A DNA stretch of 64,000 nt, taken from the NCBI RefSeq assembly GCF_954871325.1, contig NC_088779.1:7256846-7320845 (forward strand), read 5' to 3'. This document shows positions 24,490-37,399 of the stretch, piece after piece. The translations under genes and the position numbers were made by a program. Below the pieces are notes generated by a model, which worked only from the letters and a program-made list of their open reading frames with translations, was not told the origin of the DNA and ran no database searches. The stretch comes from Gordionus sp. m RMFG-2023. Lineage: Eukaryota > Nematomorpha > Gordioida > Chordodea > Parachordodidae. Numbering within the stretch: position 1 is the first letter of the stretch; every line of letters begins with the position of its first letter.

Positions 24490-24790
24490 TAAACATTTAA
24501 TTAGGTATGATCAACGGGGCTTATAGACCCATGTATGGATATGCAGTTAGAAAAGATTTCAGTTAATATTTTCTGTCGAAGGTAGAAGCCTGCTTTTTTC
24601 ATCTGTGATTAAGCGTAACCTTTGCCCTGTTTTGAATAATTTTAGGGCTTGGGGTCCAAATGATTTACAGGTATCTGAGACTACCGGAACAAACAAAACA
24701 TTATTAAGGTTGATATATTTGTTTGTTTTTGTGTTTCTTAATTTATATTTATATTTAATCTTAAACAAAGAACATATTTTCATTTTGCGT
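24490..24790 (-). pseudogene. Reverse transcriptase C-terminus fragment (LINE-like)
   Basis: The minus strand reads LFVPVVSDTCKSFGPQALKLF (in two parts: FVPVVSDT and SFGPQALKLFK) followed by GQRLRLITDEKS. This is the extreme C-terminal region of the same reverse transcriptase lineage: the copy at 45645-45839 has FVPIAATSTCSFGQAALDLF at the same place. It is the only copy of that terminal region on the minus strand in this half of the window. Heavily truncated at its 5' side. Confidence 0.7.
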
Positions 24791-25660
24791 AACTTAATGA
24801 TTGAAAATTATTTTAAGTATTTATTTTATAGATTAAGAAAATAGATATATATAGCAGTGATTTTGAAAAAGTAGATTTTTGATATTGATATTTTTATCAT
24901 GTATTTTATTGATGAATGACTTAGTGATAGTTTTTGTGCACTTATGATATGCTGATAATAAAATTATAAAAAATACTTACTTATAAAGACCTCACATTGA
25001 AAACAAGAAGAGGAAGGCTGACAACGAAATTAATTAAGGTGGAGAAACCGAAAACTACATTCCTTGGTAGGTTGGACAATAGCCCAATTAAACTCAGACA
25101 AAAATGAATGTTTAAGATAACCTTAAGAAAGTTTTTAATTTCAAATCTAAAAGGGAAAAAAGTTTAATAAATGAAGATGAGGCTCTAAAAAGTTTTAAAA
25201 TTTAAGGAAGTCATAGCGATTTAATATTAAATATATTAGATTGATGGGCTGGTATGCAATATTGCTTCCAATTTTTTTAAACAAATAATTCCTTTCTCTA
25301 GGCGATGGGTATTTCAAAAGAGGACGAAAGATCAATAAACTTAAATATTGGAGATTCATTTAAAAAACTCATTTATGTTTTATCCATATTTAAAACAAGA
25401 CAAATAGTTGGATTCATTAATTAGGAAACAATGGCCTCCAACAAATTAGCTCTAGGACTAAATAGTTGTTAAATGTTTACTTAAATGTTAATATGTTATG
25501 AGGCGTCTATATTATTTTCAATTTATTTTATCAATTATATATTTGACTGTAAAATGATATTTAAACACATAAAAATCTTTTTCTAAAAACATTAATTTAT
25601 ATACACATATATATGAAAGAATTCAGACTAGTTATATAGTTAACAATAAAATATATATTT
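24791..25660. other. Spacer, nothing recognised
   Basis: Low-complexity AT-rich DNA with no motif, border or repeat relationship that I can defend. Confidence 0.5.
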
Positions 25661-25663
25661 TAA

Positions 25664-25800
25664 TCAATACTACCGCTTACCAAGCTCATATATTCTCAAT
25701 CACTACTTCCGTCTACCAAACTTAAATATATATTCACAATTACTACTACTTACCAAACTTATTTATACTCAATCATTACTACCGTCTACCAGACTAATCC
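25664..25800 (+). repeat. About 37-bp minisatellite, four degenerate copies
   Basis: Repeats of the form TACTACCGTCTACCAAACTT plus a short AT-rich tail ending in CTCAATCAT/CAC. Copies differ by substitutions and small indels. Confidence 0.75.
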
Positions 25801-26089
25801 CTACAGATTCCGTTTTCCAGGTACAAAATGTTAAGGTGAAGATTAAATTTGAATTTCATATTGGAAACGATGTCATGCATACCTAAGCAAAGCAGGACAG
25901 AACCTAAAGTTAGGTTCAAAATGATAACTTATAACGTATCCATGCTATGCGCCCTGATCAGGTACACATCTTATGAAGGGCATCAGTAGACGGTGAATGT
26001 CAACTTCCTGCCTCCCATTAAAAAAGGAATTGGGTCAATTAAATTATTGCAAGGTCATTTAATTACTTTCACATACATTATAAAGCAAA
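25801..26089. other. Spacer of more balanced base composition
   Basis: 25850-26030 is noticeably less AT-rich than its neighbours (for example CTGATCAGGTACACATC, TCAACTTCCTGCCTCCC). No open frame or family recognised; possibly the remnant of another element. Confidence 0.4.
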
Positions 26090-28095
26090 TGGGCCTTCCA
26101 CGTCAAATCGATCACGATTAGGCCGACCCCTTTTAAAATTGTTAAATCTGGAATCATTTAGATAGTTAAGAAAGTGAGAAAGCCGTTTATTTTAGCTCGC
26201 TAGCACATGGTTCCCGAGTTTTAGGGACTTAAAGGTGCGAAAAGGAGCCACTTTGGAATCTGTAAAATTTTTAAAATGCTTATATCTCAAAAACTATTTA
26301 TAGTAAAATAATATATAATATATCAAATTGTAGGTAAGAATAATCTCTAAAGAGCTATTAAAAACAATAAAAAATTTGAATAAGTTTGAACCGTTAACTT
26401 CCTGTTTACCTATTTTGCTTTACCTGTGTTTTTAAGCAAAAAAGGGAGTTTGTTATCGAAATTTTTTTATTGCTTTTTATTTTGACACCTTGTTAAATAT
26501 ATATACGATATCAAAACCTTGGCGGCGCTATCTCTAAAATTGATGAAAAAAATAGATGGCTCTTTATGAAATTACGGATTATGGTTAAAATTTTGCTGCT
26601 AACTTATCAATAACCGGATATTTTCACTTTTTAAAAAATTTCGAATTTCTATTAAATTTACTAATTAAACTGAAGAGCAGAGTGGGCATATGCCCATTAG
26701 ACACTTAATAATGTAACAAATTTTCATAATAAATATCTTTCATATAATTTATAATTTTTAAGATATTTAGAATTTCATCGAATTTTTCATCGAAGATAAT
26801 AATATAATTTTAGTCGTTTAAACTTTTTTTTACTCTAGATATTTTTTTCTTTGAATATTTCTTTTCACATAAGCCTTTTCTTTTAATGAGAGTTTTCCCA
26901 TTTGATTGTAGATATATTTTAATGTTATCAATAGCCTCTTGATTAATTATATGAGGGGGAGAATCAATATCTGCATTGTCATTTGAAGTATAAGGAATGT
27001 TTGCTAATTTTTGTCGGCACGAAGAGCATATTAACATATCTAAATTGAATGGTAAAATTTTTTGGGTCATCCAGGGTAGAATCTTTCTTAGATTCTCGTG
27101 ATAATAAGCATGTCTCTGTAGATTAAATGGGTTGCAACATTTTAATATTTGGTACGTCCATCTGTGATATAAAATAAAATTTTAATTGATCTGCACCTAG
27201 AATATATGTTTTTGCACTCTCAAAATCCAGAATGTTATTGGTAGACAGACGATATGCAGACGGGTTGAATTATTTAAAATTAATCTGAACGGACAAGTTA
27301 AAAATATTACGCAGAAAGAGAGATCGTTTTAAACAGTTTATTTTGTAAAATATAATCGATTATATACCTAGTAAAATATTTGTTTTTACTGTAGCTGTTA
27401 TACATTATCGAGCTAATTAGTCATTTGCTAAGTAGCAAAGTAGAGATCTAAAAAATGTAAAACATTTTAAGGTAGGTAGGGGGGGGGCGCAGAACTGGAA
27501 AATTTATCACATTTCTTATAAACGTATCAATATTTTCAATTTCCTTAAGAATAATATTTTTCAATCATTAGCGCCATCTACTTTGTTCTTCAATTTTTGG
27601 TAAAAATGTATATTTCAGAAAAGTCGATAGCGTCGCCAAGGTTTTGACATCGTATATATATTTATAAAAGGTGTCTAAATAAAAAGCAAAAAATAAATTT
27701 CGAAAACAAACTCAATTTTTTGCTTAAAAATAGAGGTGAAGCAAGATAGGTAAACCAAAAATTAAAGACTCAAAATGGCGCCAATTTTTATTATATTTTT
27801 GATAGCCCTTTAGGGATATATTTTATCTACAATATGATTTATCATACATTTTTTTACTATAAATAATATTTGAGAAATAAGCATTATAAAAATTTTAGAG
27901 ATTCCCAAGTGGTTCTTTTTTACACTTTTGAACCCCTATATCTCGGGAACCCGATGTGTTAGCGAGCTAAAATAAACATCTTTTTCATTTATATACCTAT
28001 CTAAATAATTCCATTTATTTTTAACAATTTTAATAACGGTCGGCCGATGGGGTGTTTTTTTTGATCGATTTGCCATGGATGACCCGAGTCTATAT
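26090..28095. mobile_element. Unclassified transposon with ~500-bp inverted repeats
   Basis: The left end GGGCCTTCCACGTCAAATCG and the complement of the right end GGGTCATCCATGGCAAATCG match; both continue into ATCA and a GGCCGACC motif. Matching continues for roughly 450-500 bases inward, including the pair CTTGGCGGCGCTATC / GATAGCGTCGCCAAGG, with many differences, so the element is old. No target duplication is visible at the proposed ends. The interior carries a minus-strand zinc-binding frame. The superfamily is not determined; the terminal sequence is unlike the hAT, Harbinger and MULE elements elsewhere in the window. Confidence 0.7.
26810..27170 (-). pseudogene. Zinc-binding N-terminal domain of an unknown transposon protein
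   Basis: The open stretch runs from about 27170 down to the stop at 26810, although the first ATG is at 27068. It reads KCCNPFNLQRHAYYHENLRK, then about 20 residues later LDMLICSSCRQKLANIP. The spacing CCNPF - H - LR - ICxxCRxKL is a conserved zinc-binding arrangement I associate with uncharacterised, transposon-linked proteins of arthropods and cnidarians (from memory, not searched). A TTTTATATCACAG before the stretch would serve as a splice acceptor. The rest of the protein (a DDE-type core) is absent between here and the left inverted repeat, so the element is non-autonomous. The tail is lysine-rich. Confidence 0.55.
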
Positions 28096-29015
28096 CAACC
28101 AAGAATTTTTATATTACCTAAAGGCTATTAATTAAATATTTGCTTTCAAAATCTTATTTTTCCAGCACTGAATATAGTACTTATAATTTTTTCTCATAAT
28201 GTATTGTTAGAATATTAATTTTTTCCGACATATTTCCAGAAAATATAAACGAAATCATTAATATGATATTTAGTTATTATAGTATAAAAATGATGATACA
28301 AAATAATATTTTAATTTATAAAATTAATAATAATATTTTCAAAATATTGAAAGTTAAAATATTTTTTAATATATATTTTGTTGTTAAATGATTGTAAAAT
28401 AACATTTAAATATTTATATTTTATTGTCTGATGCGTTAATTTCATATTATATTATGATCAATTGATTTTAAAAGTTTTAATGTTTGAGGCGTAAATTTCA
28501 CATCATATCATATTATATTCAATTGATTTAAAAAGTATATATTTGACTGTCTGATGATATATCTACATTATAAAAATCGACATTAAAAAACCAAAAAAGT
28601 TTCCTTTTGATTAAAATAAAAATCTTATTCAACCTGATTTATTCTTTCATATCGATTCTAAAATTTCTTAATGAATCCCACCACACAATTCCTATATGTA
28701 AAAGAATTACTTAAAAGTGACTTTAAATCCTTAGTATTTATTTATTTTATTATTTATTTTTAATTCTTTCTTTTATTTAAAAACCTCATATAATTTTTAA
28801 TCTCAACTTGATATCATAATATTAAAAATGTGCTCTCGAAATCTATTCATAATTCATACAATTTATTATTAAAACTAATATTTTATAAATATTTATCTGA
28901 TTTTTAATGAAATCAAAATAACCTTAAAATTATATATCTTTATATAAATTATTAAAAATATAAAATATAATAATTAGAATTTCATTAGTTAAAAAAAATA
29001 AACTTTAAAGTACCA
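28096..29015. other. AT-rich spacer, nothing recognised
   Basis: Contains scattered CATATCATATTA-type strings but no clear array, border or coding trace. Confidence 0.5.
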
Positions 29016-29131
29016 TTTTCACCTTTATTTATTTTACCTTTTTAAAAAATTAATTATTTGCTAATACATTTTGACATCATATCATATCAGTAAATATTCA
29101 AATAAAGTAACCCATGACCGGGAAAAAAAAA
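29016..29131 (+). mobile_element. Short retroposed tail with A-run (copy of 43234-43348)
   Basis: 106 bases (29016-29121) are identical, by direct reading, to 43234-43339, and both end in CATGACCGG followed by a run of nine or ten A. Flanks differ on both sides. The A-run and abrupt 5' start look like a 5'-truncated LINE tail or a SINE. Perfect identity is exceptional in this window, so at least one of the two inserted recently. No target duplication is evident. Confidence 0.7.
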
Positions 29132-29720
29132 TTTGTTAAAAGGTTGCTTCTCAGAAAAAAGGAAATCATACCCAGACGAATATTTTCATTTCAAAATTTT
29201 GGAGAAATTTTTTTATATTTAAATTAAAAAAGTTTTTAAGTCTCGATTTCGTGAAATCTGTATGTTCATATATTTTTTTAAGTTTTAATTTATCGGACAT
29301 ACAATTTTCTCTTTGCTTTTTATTAAATTTTTCTTGTAAATAAAGTCATTAATAGGATTTATTAATATTAGCTAGCTAAGATCTGAAAATTTTTTATTTA
29401 TGAATATCATAATCAGTATTTTATAAAGTATATATAGTTAACTCTTAAGAAAATTAAATGATGTAAAATTATATTGTAAAAATCTATCTCATCCGTGCAA
29501 ACTCAATCTTCACATTTATTACTAAATGATTATATTATTTTTGTTATCATTTCATCAATTCAGGAATGCCCTAATATAATTATTAACATTTTAATCAACT
29601 CAATTTATCCCTAAATATCAAAAATGCGAAATTTATCTATCTTCAAATTATATATAATTTTTGACACATACCCTGACGAGATTTTAATAAATTAGGAAAT
29701 CCAGAAATTATTTTGGATTT
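29132..29720. other. AT-rich spacer, nothing recognised
   Basis: No gene, repeat border or coding trace. Confidence 0.5.
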
Positions 29721-30290
29721 TTAAATAATCATCTACAATCAATATTTCTCTAACTACCAGTTTTAAGTATATTACCTATCATATCAAGTATCATTTATCA
29801 TCATAAAAGCTCTTTTGATTACGCTAATTTAATAATTTTTAAAACCATTTGATGTTTTCTAGTTTGAAACTCTTTTAAAAGAATACGAAAAAAATATTTT
29901 AAGAATGATGCAAGAGTTACAAAATATTTTAAGAATGATGCAAGAGTTACAAAATATTTTAAGAATGATGCAAGAGTTACAAAATATTAAATTTGATTCT
30001 AACTCATGGTTTCAGGCAACTCTTCCCTGCAAATCTAGAGGTTTAGGACTGAGATCTGAAATGTATAATCTCCTTGTTCCTTTTATATTTTCTACAAACG
30101 GTAAAACAGTTCATTTCATAAATAATTTATTGATAATGATAGTTTGTTGGACGAAGCCTCAAATTGTTGGGACATCAATACCTTGACAAATAAATCTCAA
30201 TCAGATTCATCGAAGAAAAGGTAAGATATACAATTGATATTTAGTTCCTTAGCTTACTTCAACTTGAGGGATGATTACCAAAACATTACC
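29721..30290 (+). pseudogene. Reverse transcriptase thumb-region fragment (LINE-like)
   Basis: The open frame 29905-30186 includes SWFQATLPCKSRGLGLRSEM, the LP...GGLGxRS motif that follows the polymerase domain in this reverse transcriptase lineage. The DNA aligns with 17880-18360 (both start near AATAATCATCTACAATCA). It carries three perfect in-frame copies of a 30-bp unit (29901-29990, MMQELQNILR), where the copy at 18150 has one. Truncated on both sides. Confidence 0.7.
29901..29990 (+). repeat. 30-bp tandem triplication
   Basis: Three identical units of AAGAATGATGCAAGAGTTAC plus AAAATATTTT (the last ends AAAATATTAA). The length is a multiple of three, so the reading frame is kept, although the host frame is already a pseudogene. 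Confidence 0.95.
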
Positions 30291-32640
30291 CAAAATATAA
30301 TTAAATAAAATAAAAATATCATGAAATAAACTATCACTTTTCAAATAAAAAAAAATTATATATAAATTTAGAGATAATATTTAAATGCCAATAATGTGAT
30401 ACATCTTGCTCTATCATTTTAACATTAATCTAAAATCTTATGGATGGAAGTAAAATGTATTTTTTATTTATTTAAAGATACGAGGTACCCTGAATAAAAT
30501 AAAAAATCAGTATTTTATTTGAAAAAGAAAGATATAATACAATATAGGAGGATGATATACAGGGATAAGGTTAATGCATATAAATAGTTGATTGGTATGT
30601 AAAATGATTTTAATTATATAGATAGTTTTACCTTCAGCTTGGTCAACTATTACGAAAAGATATACTCTTAAAATGATTTATAAAATAATATGACTTCTCT
30701 AATTTATCGCTTTGAATATATAACTAATGTATTTAGGAATAGAGTTACAATAACTTTCAGAATACCTAATCAATTAAAAATATCCTTATGTTTATAACTA
30801 TATATAAAGGTTTTCAAAAGATAAATATACATTAAATTTGAATGTTATATCTATAATCCAGATATGATGATGCATCTATACAACACCAATAATTCTTTTT
30901 TAAACTAAATTTGGATAAAATGCTAGCCGATTTGAATAGTCGAAAAAATATATTGATACATTTGGTACATCTGGAAAATGTCTCAGCAAGTTAAATGAGA
31001 AACAGATAAGATATAAGAAGAATGTAGTTTGAAAAGTAATAAAGTTTAAGAAGTTATTAAATTAGGATAGAAAATATAATTAATTAGATACAAATTTTTT
31101 GTAAATATTATATTAAACCTGGTTCATCTTCGGCTAGTTATTTAATAAATGTAAGTTTACATATAATTACGAAAAACAAAGTATTTGGCAGAGGTATCCT
31201 TGCCAGCCAAAATTAAAGCAAAGCTCAGCCTTTGTATATTTGTTGGATAGCGCCATAATAATATAACTTTAGTAAACATTCTATGCATTTTTTAAAAAAA
31301 TATTTTTAATCATTGAGTATATCTTCTGGTAATAGGTCAATTTTAAGAAAATATAAAGACGAGCTAGGAACTTTCAAATCCTATCGAATTTGGTAAAGGA
31401 ATTGAAGAATAAGTGAAACGCCCCATAAAATCTTTAGATAGAATGTAATAACTTGAGTACACACAAAAGACAAAGACTCCTTCTCAAACCCTATTTGGAT
31501 GTAAAAACAGATATAAAGATATATGCTGATTTTATAAATTTATGATTAGGGATTTTTAGTTACGTAAGTTTAAATTCTATGTTATACTAATGAAGAGAAA
31601 TTTGGTTCTTAGAACAAAAATATATGAAATAAAATAAAAAATCAAGAAAACAATCACTTTTCAAATAAACTAATGATTATATATAAAGTTTTGAGGCAAT
31701 ATTTAAATGCTAATAATGTGATACATCTTATTTTTATCATTTAACTTATTAATCTAAAAGCTAAGTAAAATGTTATTTGAAAATATTTTTTTTTATTTAA
31801 AGATGTGACATACCTTGTATAGTATATAAAAATCAGTATTTTGTTTGTAGAAGAAAGATATAATACAATGAAGGATTTGATATTCAAGATTAGTTAATAC
31901 ATATAAATCGTTGATAGGTAGGTAAATTAATAATCAAGTATATATAAATTATTTATCCTTCAGCTTCCTCAACTATTATGAAAAGATTTACGATAAAATT
32001 TGAATGCTATATCTATAATCCAGATATGATGATGCATTTTAACAAAATTCAAGAATTCTTTCTTTAAACTATATGGATACAAATACCTGCCGATTTGAAT
32101 GGTCAAAAAATTTATTCAAAATATGAGATGAGATATAGAACGCTATACACAATCTTTAGATAGAATGCAAAAACTTGAGTACACAAAAAAGACAAAGACT
32201 CCTTCTCAAACCCTATTTGGATGTAAAAACAGATATAAAAATATATTCTGATTTTATAATTTAATGAGGGGTGTTTTAGTTATGTTAGTTTAAATCCTTT
32301 GTTACACTAATGAAGAGAAATTTGGTCCTTAGAACATAATATATGATTAAATAGAATAAATAAAATAAGAAAACAATCACTTTTCAAATATACTAATAAT
32401 TATATATAAAGTTTTGAAAAAATATTAAAATGCCAATAATGATACATCTTGTTCTATCATTTAACATATTAATCTAAAAGGTAATGGATGGAAGTAAAAT
32501 GTAATTTGAAAATATTTTTTTTATTTAAAGATATGAGGTACCTTGTAAGTATATAATAATATGTATTTTGTTTGTAGAATAATATAATATAGGTAAATTT
32601 AAATACAAATTGATATATAAAAAAAATAAATCAATTGCCA
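30291..32640. repeat. Family S repeat, copies 2 and 3
   Basis: 30530-30870 recurs at 31850-32030 (GAAAGATATAATACAAT), 30866 at 32028 (GATATGATGATGCAT), and 31440-31560 at 32163-32280 (CAAAGACTCCTTCTCAAACC). The last pair is the closest. Together with 19790-20600 they define a family of about 1.2-1.3 kb. No coding. Confidence 0.65.
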
Positions 32641-35300
32641 AAATAAATAATAAAGTAACATCGATCAACTTATTCAACAATTTGCATTTCTATTTTTAAA
32701 ATAATTTTAAATTTAACCAAGTAGAGAACTAGATAATCATTTTCATAATGCCTAGTTGAATAGAATCGATGTGTTTTACATTTTAAACGGTTAATAGTAA
32801 CCACACTCTGCGTCTACATAACTGGAACTTCACTGGATATAAACCCCCCTCAAAAACCTATCCTTACTGTTATATTTATTTATTTTTATTATATAATGAA
32901 TAATTGATAGAAAAAATAATATTGAAATAATTATATTCATTTTTCGTTTTTTTGTTTTGAAAGATTATTTTTTTTTTATGTTTTTAAAAATGAGAAAATA
33001 AAATATAAAAAAGTGTAAAACAAGAAACATAGTGAATAAAAACCTAAGTGCTAAAAAATCCAGTATAAAAAGTATTAATGAGCAGATTTAATCTTATAAT
33101 ATCTCTCCCCCCCCCTCATTAATATTAACACCTTTTTAATTATAATGATACACCTTACAGAGATAAAGAATAACTGAATATATTTTATCTTTACTGCCAA
33201 CTCGAAAAATTTTGTAAATATAAAAAGGTTATTTTTAGATAATGAATTCAATTAAAAACCCTCTTTACACATTATTATAGCACAATGAGCTTGCTGAGAA
33301 TATCGAAACCTTTTAAATTATATTTAAAAAGATAACAGAACGTATTATTTGGAAAATAATATCTATGATTGTTTGCAATATGATTTGATCGATGGTCAGG
33401 AATATCATTGTATTTTATGTCTATAATGTAAGTATTAATTTTTACAGCAATATATTTGTCCTATTTCATCTAAAAAATAGGCAACCTCCCAAAAAATTTA
33501 TCTACCCCCATTAAAAACAACTAACCCCCCCCCCCTCCCTCGAGAAAAATTGGATGCAAATTGTTACCCCCATCCCACTCCGCTATTTTAGACGCTGACC
33601 AAGCTTTTTACCTTTTAATAATAATATTATAGCTGACAAGTTGATAAAATGATAATTAATTATAAAAAGTTAATATTTTATTATCAGCTTCCGGGACTAA
33701 ATATAAAACTATTTAGATTGAGGAAATTAATTATCAGGCTCCATACTGGGATATAGAATTTCAAATAGCTCTAAGAAATATCTAAATATTTACGAGTCCT
33801 AACATAATTATAGAGAGAAATAAAATTAAATGAGAGAATAAAAGGTGTTAAGTGACTGTAGATATTATAAATCATCAGTTATTATAATCCTCTAACAATT
33901 ACGCTTTAACATAAAATATTTATATTTAAGGAAGAAGAGTAAAATAAGTTAAAATGCTTTGAAAAAAATTGAGAGATTTAATTTGGGTGGATATTAAAGG
34001 AAACCGAGATGGCAATCGAAACAAATGATTGAAGAAATAATAGATTGTTAATAACTTTTATGATAATACCGACCGGGATTAATATATGGTTCTCATCTGT
34101 TTTCGGAATTCACATTAGAAAAGCATAAAATTTGAAAAATATTTTGTTCTTATTCAATTTGAGCATCATAAAAAAAATTTAAAAAAATTTAAAAAAATGT
34201 TATTAATTATTTTTACAGTTCTCTAGAAAAAATTATAATATAAAACCAACATTATCATATTAAATAATTTTAAATTAAATATAAAATTACATTAAAAGTC
34301 AACGGAATATCTATAATATTACTAAAATTTTAAATAAATTTATTTGCATAAAATAATTTTGTGCATTTATTATATAGCATAAAAATATATTATTTAATAT
34401 ATAAAGAATATCTATAAACTATTTTTCAATAAAAAGAAAATATTAATCTTTTTATATAAAAGACTACTCAATTATTCTTGACGAGGATAATTTTGCCCTA
34501 TATTGGAAAGTAATATGGAATCAAAAGTAATGAAATAGGTTATAAATAACTTTAACTAATTTTCTCTTCTAAAATGACCATCATTGTGTGATTTTGAAAA
34601 GACTAAAAATGTTCATGATATAAAAAAAATAATAATTAATGTAAATCGCATCTTTAAATTGTTGGAACGATGCCCATTTATTATTTTAAATATATTAAAC
34701 ATATATGGCTATAAATTAATTGTCTCAATAATTTGTAATTTTTTTTATATAATACCTATGGTGCACAAAATTATTAAGCAAATAAATCTATTCAGAATGT
34801 TTTAAAATAATTTTATAGATATACCTCTGTTTTTTATTATATATATTATAGGTTATGTGTAAAGAATTATATTTTTAATAAATGATCGCTTTAAATGAGA
34901 ATGTGATGTAATGGAAAGAATTTTTTATTTTTTGATGATATTCGAATTGACTGGGAACAAAATATAAAATATGTTGTTGACGTATTTAGTGATCTCATAT
35001 AGTGAGTAGTTGTTTGAAAACAACGGCAACCCCTGTAGCGATATAAAATTACTGAGCTTTTTAATAAATCAGTATTATATCTAGATGAATTACTAAACAC
35101 AAAAAGTTGCTCAATAATAGCACAAATGTTTGGGCATCTATTCACTAAATCTCGAGGCTTGTGGATTATTTTTTTGGTTAAAAAAATTGCGATAACCAAT
35201 TTTAAAATCGGCTAAAATGAAGATATTTGTATTATCACCATGTATTATAATAGTTTCTAAGTAGATAAAATGATAATTAATCATAAAGTAAAACATATAT
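32641..35300. other. AT-rich stretch with weak repeat and coding traces
   Basis: Runs of 9 C (33107-33115) and 11 C (33525-33535). 33600-33740 carries a family T/S phrase (GATAAAATGATAATTAATTA, then ATTATCAGCTTCC), as does 35250-35300. The plus strand at 35050-35214 is open for about 53 codons (ELFNKSVLYLDELLNTKSCS...), unrecognised; the overlapping minus-strand frame 34891-35199 and the frame at 34584-34805 show no motif. I call no gene here. Confidence 0.4.
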
Positions 35301-35303
35301 GAA

Positions 35304-36345
35304 ATGAATGAAATAATTAAATGAATGAATAAAATAAAAAATAAAATAAATGAATAGAATGAATGAAAGAAATAAATGAATAAATAAAATTAATGAATGA
35401 AATGAATAAATAGAAATAAATAAATGAAATGAATGTGAAATGAATGAATGAAATGAACAAATAAAATAAATAAATGAAATGAACGAATGTTATAAATAAA
35501 TTGAATGAATGAAAATGAATAAATGAAATGAATAAATGAAATGAATAAATGAAATGAATAAATGAAATGAATAAATGAAATGAATAAATGAAATGAAATG
35601 AAATGAATAAATGAAATGAAATGAATAAATGAAATGAAATGAATAAATGAAATGAAATGAATAAATGAAATGAATAAATGAAATGAATAAATGAAATGAA
35701 TAAATGAAATGAATAAATGAAATGAAATGAATAAATGAAATGAATAAATGAAATGAAATGAAATGAAATGAATAAATGAAATGAAATGAATAAATGAAAT
35801 GAATAAATGAAATGAATAAATGAAATGAATAAATGAAATGAATAAATGAAATGAAATGAATAAATGAAATGAAATGAATAAATGAAATGAAATGAATAAA
35901 TGAAATGAAATGAAATGAAATGAATAAATGAAATGAAATGAATAAATGAAATGAAATGAATAAATGAAATGAATAAATGAAATGAAATGAAATTAATAAA
36001 TGAAATGAATAAGTGAAATGAATAAATAAAATGAATAAATAAAATGAAATGAATAAATGAAATGAAATAAATAAATAAATGAAATGAATAAATGAAATGA
36101 ATAAATGAAATGAATAAATGAAATGAATAAATGAAATGAATGAATTGAATTGTATAAATGAAATAAATAAATGAATGAAAGAATGAATGATGAATAAATA
36201 AAGGAAATAAATGAATGAAGTAAAAGACTAAAAAGAATGAATAAAATAAATGAATGATTATATGAAAGAATAAAAGAAAGAATAAATGAATGAATAAATG
36301 AAGGAAATAAATGAATGAAAGAAAAGACTAAAATAATGAATAAAT
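35304..36345 (+). repeat. About 1-kb AATGA / AATAAATGA microsatellite
   Basis: Dominated by alternating AAATGAATAAATG and AAATG units. The core (35520-36140) is highly regular, the edges (35304-35520 and 36140-36345) degenerate. The minus-strand frame 35993-36451 (FISFIYLF-type) is a translation of the repeat, not a gene. It ends about 30 bases before the Harbinger element. Confidence 0.95.
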
Positions 36346-36589
36346 GAAAATTAATAACGTTAAAAATTCCAAAAGGCCACTTCCAAACACGACGTTTTTT
36401 CAAAGCGATAAATAACAAATTAAGCCTAATAGATGTGTGCTTCCAAACCAAACGATTTTTTCATGCATACGATTTTGCGATTATTTTAATAACAAACTAG
36501 CTTGATTATTTTTAACGATTAAATGGCGTCTGATACAATTGAAATGAATAAGTAATTTTTTTTAACGTTAATATTCAATAAATGAAATG

Positions 36590-37309
36590 ATTTTAGAGGA
36601 AATTTTGTATCTGAATTGATAAATTTTGTAGAAGATCATGTTATGGAACCAATCTAATGATAATTATTCTAATAGATTATTAGCAGATGAACTATGGACT
36701 TTATGTGCTAAAAAGTAGAACAAGACTTTATATTGAAAATATTGACTATTTTATAATAATAATTTTTAATTAACAGCTTTTTAATTAGATACTATTTATT
36801 AGTAAGCATGGAATATGAATTTTAATAATTTATATCTTTATTTAAATAAAATTATTTTTTATCCTTTATTATTTACCAGGCTTGATTCATCCCCAAATGT
36901 CTGTAAATTAAAATGGAAGAATTTGAGGGATTCTTATTTAAAGGAAAAGAGAAAGAGAGAAGAAGTGCATTCAGGGGATGCTGCAAAAGCTAGCACTCCA
37001 TCGAAATGGTATGATTCACTATCATTTCTTACTACTTCCACCACACCAAGAAAGACACTAAATAATATCACAGATAATATAGAGAATGTAAGACTTGTAA
37101 AAAGGGCTAGAGTAACAAAAGACCCAATGGAAAGATATTTTGACAAAATGTTAGAAATTGATAATGACCCAGATAGATTATGGTGCCTGTCTTTGGTTGA
37201 TAATGTAAAGAAGGTGCCAAATGAAGTTAAGGACGCCATGAAAATTAATGTGCAAACTCTTATTTATAATTATATAAATAATATTATAGTAGAAAATGTT
37301 GATGTTTAA
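36590..37309 (+). CDS. MADF-BESS protein of the Harbinger element, two exons
   Basis: The DNA-binding partner protein of Harbinger transposases. Exon 1 (within about 36590-36714) encodes the first half of the MADF domain: ...LWNQSNDNYSNRLLADELWT (36641-36700). The intron is 36715-36879 (GTAGAA ... TTATTATTTACCAG), and exon 2 is 36880-37309. Joined, the frame reads AKK|LDSSPNVCKLKWKNLRDSY, then a second MADF half ending SKWYDSLSFL, a basic linker, and a BESS motif RLWCLSLVDNVKKVPNEVKD near the C-terminus, stop 37307-37309. The start ATG is not certain: upstream SELINFVED (about 36612) looks like the true N-terminus but lies in another frame, so one small change there is likely. The ORF start at 36815 is inside the intron. 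MADF binds DNA; BESS mediates protein contacts. Confidence 0.8.
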
Positions 37310-37399
37310 ATAGTTATGTATTATATAAACATACAAATTTAATTTATTAATTTATATACACATACAAAAGTAATTTATTTATTTAATATATAATGATAA

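Noticed and set aside
34891-35199. 102-codon minus-strand frame as a gene
   Set aside because: No recognised motif, and the opposite strand is also partly open; not supportable.
35993-36451. 152-codon minus-strand frame rich in Phe, Ile, Leu, Ser
   Set aside because: It is a translation of the AATGA microsatellite.
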